Notes under the pieces: generated by a model | Seen by the model: the letters and a program-made list of their open reading frames with translations, nothing else | The model's database searches: none | What the model was told of the DNA's origin: nothing | Shown: in pieces, positions 10,757 through 21,502 of the stretch | Layout: each line of letters begins with the position of its first letter | How positions within the stretch are numbered: the stretch's first letter is position 1 | Made by a program: the position numbers and the translations under genes | Origin: Cryoendolithus antarcticus | Lineage: Eukaryota > Ascomycota > Dothideomycetes > Cladosporiales > Cladosporiaceae | Length of the DNA stretch: 64,000 nt | Direction: 5' to 3' | NCBI GenBank assembly: GCA_002077065.1 | Contig: NAJO01000006.1 | Location: 496,001 to 560,000 of the forward strand

Positions 10757-11820
10757 ATGGCATCGAAGTACAGCAAAGAGACGCTGATGGACGTCACTGG
10801 CCTAGTAGCGGTCGTCACAGGCGGTACAGTGACACCTCGCCATGTTCTGTCATTGATCGAACTGTACTGATCATTGAGCTCTCAGGTGGCACCGGACTAG
10901 GCCTCATGATCGCCCGCGCCCTCGAGAGCAACGGAGCTAAAGTGTACATCACCGGCCGACGGCAAGAGAAACTCGACGAGGCTGTCAAACTGGCTGTACG
11001 TCCCAATCTCCCATGCGATCCGTCTCGATTGACACACTGACGCCACCTTAAGGAACATGGCAACCTGATTGCCATCCAAGGCAGCACAACCTCGCACGCC
11101 GATCTCCAACGCGCCGTAGACCAGATTACGAAGGATGCAGGCTACATCGACCTCCTCATCAACAACGCCGGGCAAACGACCTACGATTCCTCGCCCAACG
11201 CCCGTCCCATCCCAAATGCCGAATCCACGGCCGCAGAAGTGCGAGACTACTACTTCAACTACCGCCCCGCATCCCTGTGGACGGAGACGCTGGAAACCAA
11301 TGTTGCGGCCGTATTCACTACTAGTATGGCCTTCTTAGAGCTGCTGGATGAAGGGAATCGAAGGAGGGAGAAGGGGAAGGCTAGTAGTCAGATCATCAGT
11401 GTGGGGAGTGTGGGAGGGTTAACGAGGTTCACGAGTAGTTTTATTTATAATGCGAGCAAGGCTGCGGTGCATCATTTAATGAAGAATCTGGGGGCGGCAT
11501 TTGTGCCATTTGGGATTAGGACGAATGTTATTGCGCCGGGGTGTGAGTACTGGTCATGCCCTGGCTGGGTGTAAGCCTGACCAGCTACTGACGAGATGTT
11601 CACAGGGTTTCCATCAGACATGACCGCACCTGTGAGCAAGGCGTGGGAGCACACGGACGGCGTAATGCCGAAGACTCTTGTGCCTGAGCAAAGAATGGGC
11701 GCGGAGGAGGAGATGGCTGGAACGGTGTTGTGGATGGCTTCGAAGGCTGGAGCTTACTGCAATGGCAACATCACTTTGATCGATGGAGGGTTCCTGGCGA
11801 ATCATGCTGGGACCTATTGA
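10757..11820 (+). CDS. Short-chain dehydrogenase/reductase (classical SDR)
   Basis: NAD(P)(H)-dependent oxidoreductase; the substrate cannot be told from sequence. Four exons, 10757-10823, 10886-10995, 11053-11542 and 11606-11820, give 293 aa. The cofactor loop TGGTGLG is at 21-27, NNAG at 96-99, the catalytic Ser at about 175-178 (SVGSVGG), and Tyr191/Lys195 form the YNASK motif. NVIAPG near 213-218 and the C-terminal LIDGG loop are also present, so it looks active. The third intron uses a canonical GTGAGT donor and restores the PGWFPSDMT segment typical of fungal relatives. There is no signal peptide, so it is probably cytosolic. It stands alone with no pathway neighbours. Confidence 0.88.
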
Positions 11821-14206
11821 AGTGATGGAATGAGTGCCGCATGCTTTACGACTCACTCCGGGATTGGGTGGCCACAGGAATTCGAAAGCAACGAGCTGAT
11901 GATTTGGATGATACATGTCATTATTTGATAGAAACATTAGACGATGCCAGCTCTCGAAGCTCACACCGATCCTGGACTTGCGCCCCCGATGTGGTGAGGT
12001 CAAAAATCCTGATCTTCCAACCGTTGATGCGGTCTTCCTGAAGAGTAAGTCCCGGGATCCACGTATACTCCCTGCCACCCTGCAGGACCTAAGCGACGCC
12101 ATGCACCCTTGGGAAGCCGTGTACCAGACGTGCCCGCCTAACACTCAGCGTCGAGGCGAGTACATCTCGACGGGGTAGTCAGCCCCTCACGAACGGTAAA
12201 ACGCAGCGGCCAGCCTATCTCCGTCTCTCCGACAAGCCGAACGATGTCGGTGGTCTCGTCTCGAGTGGTGATGGTGGTGGTGGCGACACCTCGTCTTGCT
12301 TGACGATGCGTAATGATAGGTTATTGCGAGGCTTTTGTGCTGATACTTGAAATGCGCGGGTGATGTCTTCGGTGCTGAAGGAGTCGTTGCGTGTTAAGGA
12401 TGTTGTCCGCGGTGGTTGTGGGAGCGAGGAAGTCATCTTGATGTTATTGGATGTTGTAACAGATCCTTGCTAGTGGTAGGCTTGATGTGAATCTGTGTGG
12501 TCTTCGTTGTAGCTAGCTGAATTTTGTGGGCCAAGACGTTGATGTGATAGATAGATGGTTATGCTTTGAGTGTGGTGGTCTTGTGTATCGACTGTGCTTA
12601 GACAGCGGTGATTGGGTATGCTTTCCAATCGACAGTTGCTGCAGGCTGGGGTGCGGTGAGAATAGGAATGTAACGGAGGAGGAGAACAGAATAAATATAC
12701 AGCACCTCGCCTCGCATCACCACCCTTACATCGCCGTCAGTGCAATCGGAAATCAAACACCCATTTCCCGGACCACGCTGTCTCACCGCACACACCCGAC
12801 TCGCTGTCTCGTCACAACATCCACGCGAGTAGGAAGCGAGCCCGTCCACGACGGTGGTATCACCGCATAGAGAAACGCCCAAGCGTGGAGGTAATGTGGG
12901 AGCCCGCCATACTCCGCGACGCCAAGTGTCCGGGGAGCATGCGGGATGTGCAACGTCGTCTCAGGACATGACTGCCGTTACGCAAATCGGGTTTGTGGCG
13001 GAGACGGGGAGAGTCAGATCGAATGTCGATGCTCGGTGGGCCAGGTTTTGTTCTGGAAGCGCGGCAGAGAATCTGGGCTGGACGGAGGTGGCAGGGCAAG
13101 GGTAACATGGGTACATCCCGCGTTTGACTGTCGCTGCATGTAGAGACTCTGAGATCGGTTCTGCAGGCGCTGCCTCCTCGGTTTCGGATCATCGGCGCGA
13201 GTGTGCATATCGGGATGATGACAGCGCTTCACCGCCAGATTGTCCAGCGATTTGCGTTTGTCGTAGACTTACTGTAGGCCGCGACATCCTCGGCAACACG
13301 TCGCTTGCGTGGCGCCGAGTCAGTGCGACAATCGGGACATCGAATTGGGCTATGAACGGCCCATGCGCCTGGATAGTGACGGCATTCAGGAGAAATGAAT
13401 GTCCACTGCTGTCCGGCTCGGCTTGTTTGATAGCTGTCCTGCGGCGCGCTGAGCCTGTGCACTCAGTGTGAGCATCGATGTGTTCAAGGAGCACTAATCA
13501 TCCCGACGAGCGCGATACGCTGTGGTGATTGCATTACCGAATCTTGAACAGGCTCCGGACATCCCACGCCATCCACGTCGATGTGCTGGGGTGATGCTCT
13601 GTGTTTAGCCGGCGATCTCACCTCCGCGATTCCCTGCGGGGAAGGCGCGATGCCGGCAGTAGCGTATTAGTAGATCCAGCGGCATGGTCCGGCTGGTGAG
13701 GCTTAAAGTCTTTGTTGCGTTGCCGGAATGAGATGAAACATATCCGTGCTGATGTAGATGCAGTACGTGACGTTGCACGATTCACGTAGAGATCAAGCTT
13801 GAGTGAAACAGTGACGTGTCAGAGATGGTCATTTCACGGGCGTGACTGCTACAGTACAGTGCCCCATGCTTAATACCCCATACTTGATCGTTTTGCCAGA
13901 GCATCTTCGATAGCCGACACGTGGCAGCACAATCGGGAGCCCGGATCACGACCTGATAGATGACACGGCTCCGTAGCACGTTCGTGATCATTGAAGCGAC
14001 CATGCGGCACCATTTTCAGACTACTAAGCTGAAGTCGTCCACTGTCTCGACTCGAGTGTCTGCCGGTCTTTTAGAATTTAGTCGTGGTCATTCTCTCATA
14101 ATTCGCTCCACCAATGCCATGCTGCGCTCCAGTGAGCGCGATGAACCGAGTGCGGCTTCATGGAGCGTTGGCCTTTGGTTCCACGACTCGTCCACATCAG
14201 CATTGA
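11821..14206. other. gene-poor spacer of about 2.4 kb
   Basis: Apart from a weak small ORF at 12215-12436, nothing here has a recognisable domain, a plausible splice structure or RNA-gene signature. Open frames are short and start and stop at random on both strands. No repeats stand out by eye. Confidence 0.45.
12215..12436 (-). CDS. possible small hypothetical protein, 73 aa
   Basis: Single-exon frame from ATG 12436 to a TAG at 12217-12215. The product is Ser/Pro/Arg-rich with a short run of PPPP, no membrane segment and no motif I recognise. Codon choice is not clearly different from nearby non-coding frames. It lies alone in a long spacer. It could be a chance ORF, a lineage-specific gene, or one exon of an unrecognised gene. 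Confidence 0.25.
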   Translation of the reverse strand: MTSSLPQPPRTTSLTRNDSFSTEDITRAFQVSAQKPRNNLSLRIVKQDEVSPPPPSPLETRPPTSFGLSERRR

Positions 14207-14861
14207 TCAGAGACCTTGCCGTAACCGCTCCCCAAGCTTCTGCTTGCCGAACTGGTAGATCTTGAGCAAGCCCTCTTCACTGAGATCTATACCCTGCATG
14301 TTGGGCACGTCCTGCGCAGGTGGTCTCGACACTCGACTTGCAATAACCACTGGGTCTGTCTCGAGTATGATGCCGTCGTCTATGATCTCATCCAGGCATA
14401 GTGACGCAAGATCGTAGTTTTCAATCAGCGTTCGCTTGTCCACGGAGTTCCTACGTATGGATGTCAGCACATGCCTCGAGCGAAGAGATGGCTCAAGCAA
14501 CCCACTTGAGCAATATGTTCAGACTGTCCCTCAAAGCCAACACAACATTATACAGCATGACCTCGTTCTCGTCCGCACCTCCCACCACGTAGAGCATCAC
14601 ATCGCTCTCCGCCTTGTAAACCACAATCCTGTTATCATATAGGATTATGTCGTTGGTCTGCTTTGTAGTCTTCTCGAGCAATCCCTTCTCGAAAGCTTTC
14701 TGGTCCTTCAGTGATGTGTACGGTTGCGCGCCGGGGTAGTCTGTGCCCATGTTCGTCGGTATGTGGGGAGGAGAGTAGTATTTGGCCAGTATGCGGGAGC
14801 CGTCGTCAGCGGAGAGGAGGAGGATCGCGTTGATGCTGAAGAGGGACATGTTGGGCGCCAT
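14207..14861 (-). CDS. RET3: Coatomer subunit zeta (COPI)
   Basis: Small longin-fold subunit of the COPI coat, partner of gamma-COP, acting in Golgi-to-ER retrograde transport. Exons 14861-14506 and 14450-14207 join across a 55-nt intron to give 199 aa, close to the usual 180-200. The N-terminus MSLFSINAILLL, the central GSRILAKYY, and IIDDGIILETDP after the junction match coatomer zeta well. The junction recreates an AAG Lys codon and continues as NSVDKRTL. The C-terminal extension after the longin domain is short and charged. The 3' end faces a 2.4-kb empty spacer. Confidence 0.93.
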
Positions 14862-15691
14862 GGTAGCGACTGGGCGATCACTTCAGCTTATGTATAGAGT
14901 CGGTATGCTCAAGGCCCGGTTAGTCTAGCGCATTGAGTACAGCATGTCGATTGTTGTCCTTTGCGGTCGTTGTCACAGGAAGGGCTTGGCGTCGACTTCA
15001 CTCCACGGGCACGCACTACACAGTACGTACATTATATACATGTAATTAGAGACTGGCGATCCTGGCATCTTGCAGCGACAGAAACGGGCGCATGTGAGTC
15101 CTGAGTGCTCTATCAATCCTCTGGTCGCCTATACACGCCTATGTGTCCGATTTCGTTGCCTTTCGGTGTTACCTTCCACTCTTCTCTAACTCCTTCACTT
15201 CGTTTTGTTCGTCAAATGCGCGCAAGGTGTTTCAATACGGCACGCAAATGACGCACGCAGCGGACCCCTCGAGAGTACTGGGCAGTGGACAAGGCTAGTA
15301 TAGACTGCGCTGCCTCAGCGAATCGATGTGATGCGACCGACGAGAGGTGCTGGACGAGAGAATGCTCTCGGCGACAGCCTAGGTAAGTGCGTACACCTGC
15401 GGTGCGGCATATAACAGCATCTTCGCTCGTGTTAGAGTGCTGAGCGGTCCTCTTAGTTTGTCATCTGTGTGTACGGGGATACATGAGAACCGTTTCCGTA
15501 CGGATTACGCGCGTAGATATACTCTTCATCGAGCACTTCTTCAATCAACATGGTATCTACGGTTCTCACTACGTGACAATGTCATGAACCCCTCAAGCAT
15601 ACCCAACGTCTTCGCGGACGAACATTACATCCCACGGACACCTACTCAGTCCCATTCCCGCAACCACTTGTGCTGCTTGTGTTGAATTCGC
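14862..15691. other. intergenic, no supported gene
   Basis: An 830-nt spacer upstream of coatomer zeta and downstream of the second dehydrogenase. It should contain the RET3 promoter on the left. A short plus-strand frame at 15437-15685 has no recognisable features and is not called. Confidence 0.45.
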
Positions 15692-16657
15692 TTACTTCAA
15701 GGACTTCGGGTGGGAGTATTCGACGCCGGAAACGTTGACGATGGCCTGCCACGCAGCTTCTTGGCTGGCGCCATCGTGGAAGTGAGGGTGACGCATCGCC
15801 TCGATTGGGCCGATGAACTTCTTGGGCGGCGAAGCGAAGAACTCGCCCGAGACGTCTGTCCCGAACTCCGTTGCTTGGACATATCGACGGGCTGCGGTCT
15901 TCGGAGTGTGACTCATGCCTGGAATGAGCTTCAACAGTGGAACCATGAGGTATCTCATCGCCGGGCCCGCGTTTCGCGCCGCTTTAGTATCGGGCGCGGC
16001 GCCCGGCGAGACGGTGTATACAGCCATGCCCGAAGGTAGCCGGCGCGCCAGGGCGAAGGCCCACCACGCAACGATGACCTTTGCGTCGGCGTATGCCCGA
16101 TTTGGTTCGTACTTTACGGTCGGCCCGCTGCGGATCAGGGCTTCAACAGCGGCATTGAGGTCATCGTGGTGGTCTTCGGCCGCGAACTGCGCCAGGTCGG
16201 TGTAGCTGAATAGGGGTACGTCTCCACGGGCACCTTCAGAGCCTGAGATAACGATCCGCGCGTTGCGGCTTAATAGATTGGCGCGGAGCAAGCCGACGGT
16301 CAATTGATGATGGCCGATGAGCGGAGACTGACTCGCCTCGATGCCCGCCGCAGTGAGTACGCGCTCCTTTCCTCCGACCATGCCTGCATTAAGCAGTAGG
16401 AAGTCGACCGGCCGGCCTCCCTTCACAACCTCGTTGAGGGCGGACTGCACACTAGATGCGCTGTCCAGGTCCAGCTCCAACGGCGTGAAGATCTTCTTTC
16501 CAGTCTCCGCCGCGAGCTGAGTGACCGTTTCATGAGTCCGAGCGAGGGTGCGTCCGGTCACGATGACCTCGCGCCAGCCCTCTTCAGCAAGTATGAGAGC
16601 TGCTTCGTAGCCCACTCCGGAGGTAGCTCCTGTGACGAGAGCGGTCGAATGTTCCAT
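15692..16657 (-). CDS. Short-chain dehydrogenase, bacterial-like, intronless
   Basis: NAD(P)-dependent oxidoreductase of the extended retinol-dehydrogenase/light-dependent protochlorophyllide reductase-like SDR group. A single exon of 321 aa runs from the ATG at 16657. The frame stays open a further 65 codons upstream, but that extension is hydrophobic and Cys-rich and the family start MEHSTALVTG fits here. TGATSGVG spans 9-16, NAG 90-92, a Ser at 138 or 140, and Tyr189/Lys193 form YADAK, so the catalytic set is intact. The substrate is unknown. The lack of introns, the GC-rich coding region and empty flanks on both sides contrast with the four-exon SDR 5 kb away and would fit later acquisition, which is only inferred. 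Confidence 0.85.
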   Translation of the reverse strand: MEHSTALVTGATSGVGYEAALILAEEGWREVIVTGRTLARTHETVTQLAAETGKKIFTPLELDLDSASSVQSALNEVVKGGRPVDFLLLNAGMVGGKERVLTAAGIEASQSPLIGHHQLTVGLLRANLLSRNARIVISGSEGARGDVPLFSYTDLAQFAAEDHHDDLNAAVEALIRSGPTVKYEPNRAYADAKVIVAWWAFALARRLPSGMAVYTVSPGAAPDTKAARNAGPAMRYLMVPLLKLIPGMSHTPKTAARRYVQATEFGTDVSGEFFASPPKKFIGPIEAMRHPHFHDGASQEAAWQAIVNVSGVEYSHPKSLK

Positions 16658-17543
16658 GTCTGGCTCCGTGCTGAAGGGTGAAGTCGATCGAGTCTTACGG
16701 CATATGATTGAAATTACCAGACGAAGTCTTGTGTCGGTTGTAAGGAAGACAGAATGGACAGCAGATACAGTGGCACTCAGGCCCAATATATACAGACCTT
16801 GCTTGTAGAAGCAACACGTTGCGCACACCAGGGTGCATCTGACGATTTCCAAACCAGTTTAGTATAGAAATATCGGAATTAGGCATTACACGTCCGCGTA
16901 CTGGACTTTGTCTTGCAATGAGCTCCTGTACACCTGTGGCATGATCATAGACCATTATTCAGCAATGGACGGGCGTATGGACTGTCCAATGAGTCGATCA
17001 GCATGCATGTGGAATCAAAGGGAAGCCATGGAATCATGTCTCGAGACTAGCGTCGACCGTCTACGGGGCCGAAGCGGACGACGAACCTTGGTTGGCCGGC
17101 AGAACGCAGGATATTTCGGGTTTCTCGTGAATATCGTTTTTTTCCAGAGCTATACTGGCAAGAGCGATCAAACGCTCATAGAGCCATCTTGATTCTGAGT
17201 ATGTAGAAAGAAATGAACAAAGTGGTGAGTGGACTGGTTGTAGAACATCGCGCAAATATAGACTTAGCTGTACGGCGCGATTGCAACGCTGGAGTACGCA
17301 GAAGTGAGAGAGGAATGCGGCCGTGGGCAGACGATAGGTCGAGAGCGGCTGGGTCAGTTGCGAGCCAAAGCGCATTGAGGGAACAGTGGAGGAAGTAAGA
17401 GTCTCAAGGCAGAGGAAAGATGGGTTAGGATCAAGTGCAATACCTGAGGAAACTGCGGGGAGAAGTTGTGGCATCCCCGAGATCTGGGGGCGTTGTAGAT
17501 CAAACTCCTCTGCATGGCATGAACATGGGAAGGGACATCGAGA
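16658..17543. other. intergenic between divergent genes
   Basis: An 886-nt region carrying promoters for the minus-strand dehydrogenase and the plus-strand mitochondrial-type protein. A minus-strand frame of 166 codons at 17061-17561 covers part of it, but its product has no recognisable character and it overlaps the start of the next gene. Confidence 0.45.
16784..16794 (-). promoter_or_regulatory. TATA-like box upstream of the intronless dehydrogenase
   Basis: TGTATATATTG on the minus strand, about 130 nt upstream of the ATG at 16657. A plausible core promoter element by position only. Confidence 0.3.
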
Positions 17544-19817
17544 ATGTCCAACGTGCTGCAACGACTACGCCTGGTGGACCGCCAGATACAGCAGCAACGA
17601 GCATGGCTCGATGCATTCCGAGGCAGCTGCACACCTGCTACCGTTCGGCCATTTCGACTCAGTACGAGTCACGGGTCTCATCCGATCTCCTGGAGCTCAG
17701 CTACTCTACAGAGAGCATACGCAACCGAAGCCACAAAGACTGCACCTAAGACCTACCGAACGCGACATCTCAATTTTTCCAAGCGGCAGTATGAGCCAAA
17801 GACCAGGCAATTACCTCAGCTGAAGGGCAAAAGTTTAGACGAGATCATCGAGATATACGATGGGCTAACACCCAGCCAAAAGTCCAATCTGAGCGACAAG
17901 AACTTCTTTGATCTGATCAATTCGCTCAGAACACGCATTAACTTGGAGAAGTTCAAGCCAGAACAGCAGCGTGATCGCTCAATATCGGAGCGTGGTCTAG
18001 CGCTCGGCGAGCGAATCGCTTTGGATCTGCGCAACTCTCGTCTAAGTAATGTCGGACCAGACGCCTTTGTGTTACTAACGCTCTTTACTGAGACGCATAC
18101 CTGGGATGCTGGAATCAAGTTCTGGGCCTGGCTCAGAGAGCAGAACGATATCAGGGCTTCGGCCAAGGCCTATAGCATCGCTATTCGAATGCTGGCAGCA
18201 CAAGACACCGACCTCGCAGAGATTGAAAGCGTCTACCAGGAAGCCTTGACCCGATCGCATGCCAACTTTGTCACGTACCACTTCTCCCCTCCTTCGGTCT
18301 TGCCGGACAGAACACAGGAGCATCTCTCTGGAATCGACGAATTACCAACGTCGCTCCTCTCGAGTATCATAATCGCGCGATTGCAACGGGGCGACACGAA
18401 GAACGCGTATCTCGCGCTCGATACATTGCTCAGGCTCAAACCGCGTGGGGCGGCGTTGGCGAAGGACTTGAGTGAGATACTTCCCGAACGCCCGTTGACT
18501 GAGGCTTGGGCATTGTTCAGCATGATGTGTAGGACGAAAGTCGGACCGGCAAACCTGGCGTTTCGCGCAATGATCAGCCTGGTCAAACCGACTGTCAATT
18601 TGGTGGATCGAGATCGACATGTGTGGGTGATCCGCGCAATGCTGTCGGCCGCCTACATGCAAGCGGGCGGGGGCGGTGTGCTGGTCAACAACGTGATCAG
18701 CGAGATCTTGATTGCCATCACCCAGATCATGCGCCTTGATGGTGCCTCTGATCTACCGGCTGACCAGCGTGAGCTGCTAGCTTCTGCTGTGCACGAAGTG
18801 TACGAAAGTATGAGCGTGCTCTTCGTGAAGCTTGGCGTCACCCCTTCACTCTCTGTCTACCACTCGGCCATTGTCAACTTCGCCGGTCAAGGCAGACAGA
18901 AGGAGTTCATGACTCTTGCCTTGGAACACGCAAAGGCACTCGGATATAAGCCGACGATCGTTACGCATCGGTCCGTCATCACCGCTGCTGGCCAGCTCCA
19001 AGACAGTGACACAATCGCCTCCGGGTGGAAGTCATTGGTCGAAGAGCGCGCTAGGCTGAACCAGTATCCCGACGCCACTGATGCACACATCCTTACCAAA
19101 GCAGCGCTACTTGCAAACAAACCAGAGCTCGCGCGCGCAATGCTTGCTGAAATGACACATCTCGACACAGCCGAAGTTGATCGGGTCGTCTCTCGCATTG
19201 TCGAATCTGAGGAGAAACGCGAGATCGAAGCCATACCTTCGCGCGCCCTGGTTGAAGACATCCTCACTCATGTCGGCAAATTGAATGATGATGTGCAAGT
19301 TTTCCGGGAGTACATCGATGCTGGCGAATCGGCTGACCAGCTGGCCATAGCTGGGAAGCTACCAATGACTCTTACGCGGATACCGGACGAGATTGTGCTT
19401 CCGGAGGCTGAGATGCAGAGGTTGTATGATGAGCTGACCACGGATGCGACTTCGCTCCCAACAACGCCTGTCGTCGCACCTGTCCTGCTTGAGCCCAGCG
19501 CATCCGTTCCAATCGCCACCTTACGCTACGAGAATTGGAAGACGATGAACTACCTTCTCGCGATCTCACAACGAAGCGACGCCGCTTACAACGCAGCCGT
19601 CGATGAAGCTATCGCCATGGGCAGGCGGCCGCCTACGAGAGCTGAGACGAGTGCTTTGGGAGAGTTCAAGGGTGTGCCTGTGGGGCTGAGCGACTTCAAG
19701 CATGGTGGCGGTGTTGCGCAAGGTATTGTCGGTGACGAGGTGCTAGACGAATTGAATGGAGGTCTAAACTTTGGGGCTAGGCAGAGAATATTGGAGCTGA
19801 GGAGAACGGGGGACTAA
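17544..19817 (+). CDS. mitochondrial helical-repeat (PPR-like) protein
   Basis: Predicted mitochondrial protein of 757 aa, single exon. The N-terminus is rich in Arg and Ser with few acids and contains RAYATEA near residue 58, which resembles a matrix-targeting peptide and cleavage site. The rest is almost entirely amphipathic helices of about 35 residues, as in pentatricopeptide proteins of fungal mitochondria that handle organellar RNA processing or translation. I cannot assign it to a named yeast factor. The ATG at 17544 has A at -3. Weak repeat conservation makes PPR membership an inference. There is no co-transcribed neighbour; HymA lies 380 nt downstream on the same strand. Confidence 0.7.
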   Translation: MSNVLQRLRLVDRQIQQQRAWLDAFRGSCTPATVRPFRLSTSHGSHPISWSSATLQRAYATEATKTAPKTYRTRHLNFSKRQYEPKTRQLPQLKGKSLDEIIEIYDGLTPSQKSNLSDKNFFDLINSLRTRINLEKFKPEQQRDRSISERGLALGERIALDLRNSRLSNVGPDAFVLLTLFTETHTWDAGIKFWAWLREQNDIRASAKAYSIAIRMLAAQDTDLAEIESVYQEALTRSHANFVTYHFSPPSVLPDRTQEHLSGIDELPTSLLSSIIIARLQRGDTKNAYLALDTLLRLKPRGAALAKDLSEILPERPLTEAWALFSMMCRTKVGPANLAFRAMISLVKPTVNLVDRDRHVWVIRAMLSAAYMQAGGGGVLVNNVISEILIAITQIMRLDGASDLPADQRELLASAVHEVYESMSVLFVKLGVTPSLSVYHSAIVNFAGQGRQKEFMTLALEHAKALGYKPTIVTHRSVITAAGQLQDSDTIASGWKSLVEERARLNQYPDATDAHILTKAALLANKPELARAMLAEMTHLDTAEVDRVVSRIVESEEKREIEAIPSRALVEDILTHVGKLNDDVQVFREYIDAGESADQLAIAGKLPMTLTRIPDEIVLPEAEMQRLYDELTTDATSLPTTPVVAPVLLEPSASVPIATLRYENWKTMNYLLAISQRSDAAYNAAVDEAIAMGRRPPTRAETSALGEFKGVPVGLSDFKHGGGVAQGIVGDEVLDELNGGLNFGARQRILELRRTGD

Positions 19818-20196
19818 TCTTGAGCCGATGGGTCTATGTACAATTACATCCATATAGAGGGACGTGTACGATACTACAGTGCATAGTCTCAGCTCCGCTT
19901 TAGGCATTATTGACGATGCTGTCAGGTGGTTCGTTATGTGTGAAAATGTCCGCTCAACCCGACTGTTGTCTCTGGTTGCCAGGGACCGCATCCCCGCTGA
20001 CGTCGAGCACCATTGGGTGCAGATGTTTCACCACACACTCGCTTCGATAGACTGACCAGAATGTGAAAGAAGCGGAATATTGCCTGGCATTCGCGACTCA
20101 TCTGGCGCACCAAGCCATTCGCCGTCGCACCTACTGGCGATCATGCGCGGACTTAGACGTCCTTGAAAACCATCACAGCACTTCGCAAGAAGCAAC
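19818..20196. other. intergenic between co-oriented genes
   Basis: A 379-nt spacer containing the 3' UTR of the mitochondrial-type gene and the promoter of hymA. No ORF or structured element is seen. Confidence 0.45.
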
Positions 20197-21502
20197 ATGG
20201 CTTTCCTCTTTAATCGCTCGCGAGCTCGGTCGGCACAGGATCTCGTGAAGTCGAGCAAGGACCTGCTACAGCGATTGGGACGGGAAGAAGGGCAAGCAGC
20301 AGCAGCGAAGGTACCGAACACCAATACCGGGGGCACTTTGCGGTCCTCACTGAGACAACATCCAGACCCAAACCGAGCTCTCCTCCACGATCGCAACCCT
20401 CAAGGTCTCCCTCTGCGGCACACCCGACACCCCAACCCCAGACGCATCTTCTCAATCTTCCCTTATAAGCGCCATCCTCTCTGAAAAGCTGCTTCCACTC
20501 CTTGTGTCGAACCTACATCTCCTCCCCTTCGAGACTCGAAAAGACACACAGACTCTCATAGCAGCAGTCTTTCGCTATCGAGCACCGGGAAGCACAGCAA
20601 ATGAGCCAGATGCATTACGAGAAGTTATACGCACAGCGCCTGAAGTGATAGTGCAGCTATGTCGGGGCTACGAGCGAAAGGAGTCGGCAAGCGCATGTGG
20701 AGGCGTGCTGAAAGAGGCATTGAAGTGGGATGCAGTAGCAGCAGTCATATTATACGATGAGTCGGTATCAGGTGACTCGGGCAATGGGCCTACAAAGACG
20801 GTAGACATCTACAACGACATCGACACCTCCTCCCCCTCATCAGGCACCGGCGTCTTTTGGTCTTTCTTCACATACATATCCTCCTCGCCCTTCGAGATCA
20901 GCGCCGATGCCTTCGACACTTTCCGCACCATCCTCACGAAACATAAGCCCCTTGTGGCGCAGTACATGGGGACAAACTTTGAGCGGTTCTTCGAGCGGTA
21001 TAACAACGTTCTCGTTAGAAGCGAGAGCTACGTTACGAAGCGGCAAAGCCTGAAGCTGCTAGGCGAGGTGCTGCTGGATCGCGCATTTTATGAGGTCATG
21101 ACGAGGTATGTGGGGAGTGGAGAGAATCTGAAGCTGGTCATGTGGCAGTTGAAGGATGATAGGAGGATGGTGCAGTATGAGGGGTTTCATGTGTTTAAGG
21201 TGAGTGCCTGCTTCTGCTAGGCAACGAGATGGATCCTCGAGGCTGACCTGGATGCGTAGATCTTCGCTGCGAACCCGAACAAGACGCCTGAAGTGCAGAA
21301 GTTCTTGATCATGAACAAGCAGCGGCTGCTGAAGTTCTTGCCGCGCTTCCTGGAGGAGCGGACAGATGATGATCAATTCAACGATGAGAAGGCATGGCTG
21401 ATCAAGGCTATTGGCGCATTGCCAGATGATGTTGGAGCCGCTGGAGCAGGCTCAAGGCAAGGAGTAGAGAAGAATCCAAGCACAGCGCAAGTAAGGTCAT
21501 GA
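20197..21502 (+). CDS. hymA: MO25/Hym1-family scaffold protein (conidiophore development protein HymA)
   Basis: Armadillo-like scaffold that binds and activates germinal-centre kinases in the RAM/MOR morphogenesis network; orthologues are Aspergillus HymA, yeast Hym1 and human CAB39. Three exons, 20197-20310, 20366-21199 and 21260-21502, all joined in phase 0, give 396 aa (human MO25 is about 340). Diagnostic segments are SENYVTKRQSLKLLGE-like (here SESYVTKRQSLKLLGE), GENLKLVM, FHVFKIFAANPNKT across intron 2, and DRTEDEQFNDEK-like (here RTDDDQFNDEK). A low-complexity insertion with SGDSGNGPTKT near the middle, and a short extended C-terminus, account for the extra length. Identification is firm; the first intron rests on continuity with the family N-terminus. 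Confidence 0.93.

Noticed and set aside
17061..17561. 166-codon minus-strand frame
   Set aside because: It overlaps the start of the mitochondrial-type gene, has Cys/Ser/Leu-rich content without any motif, and looks like a chance frame.
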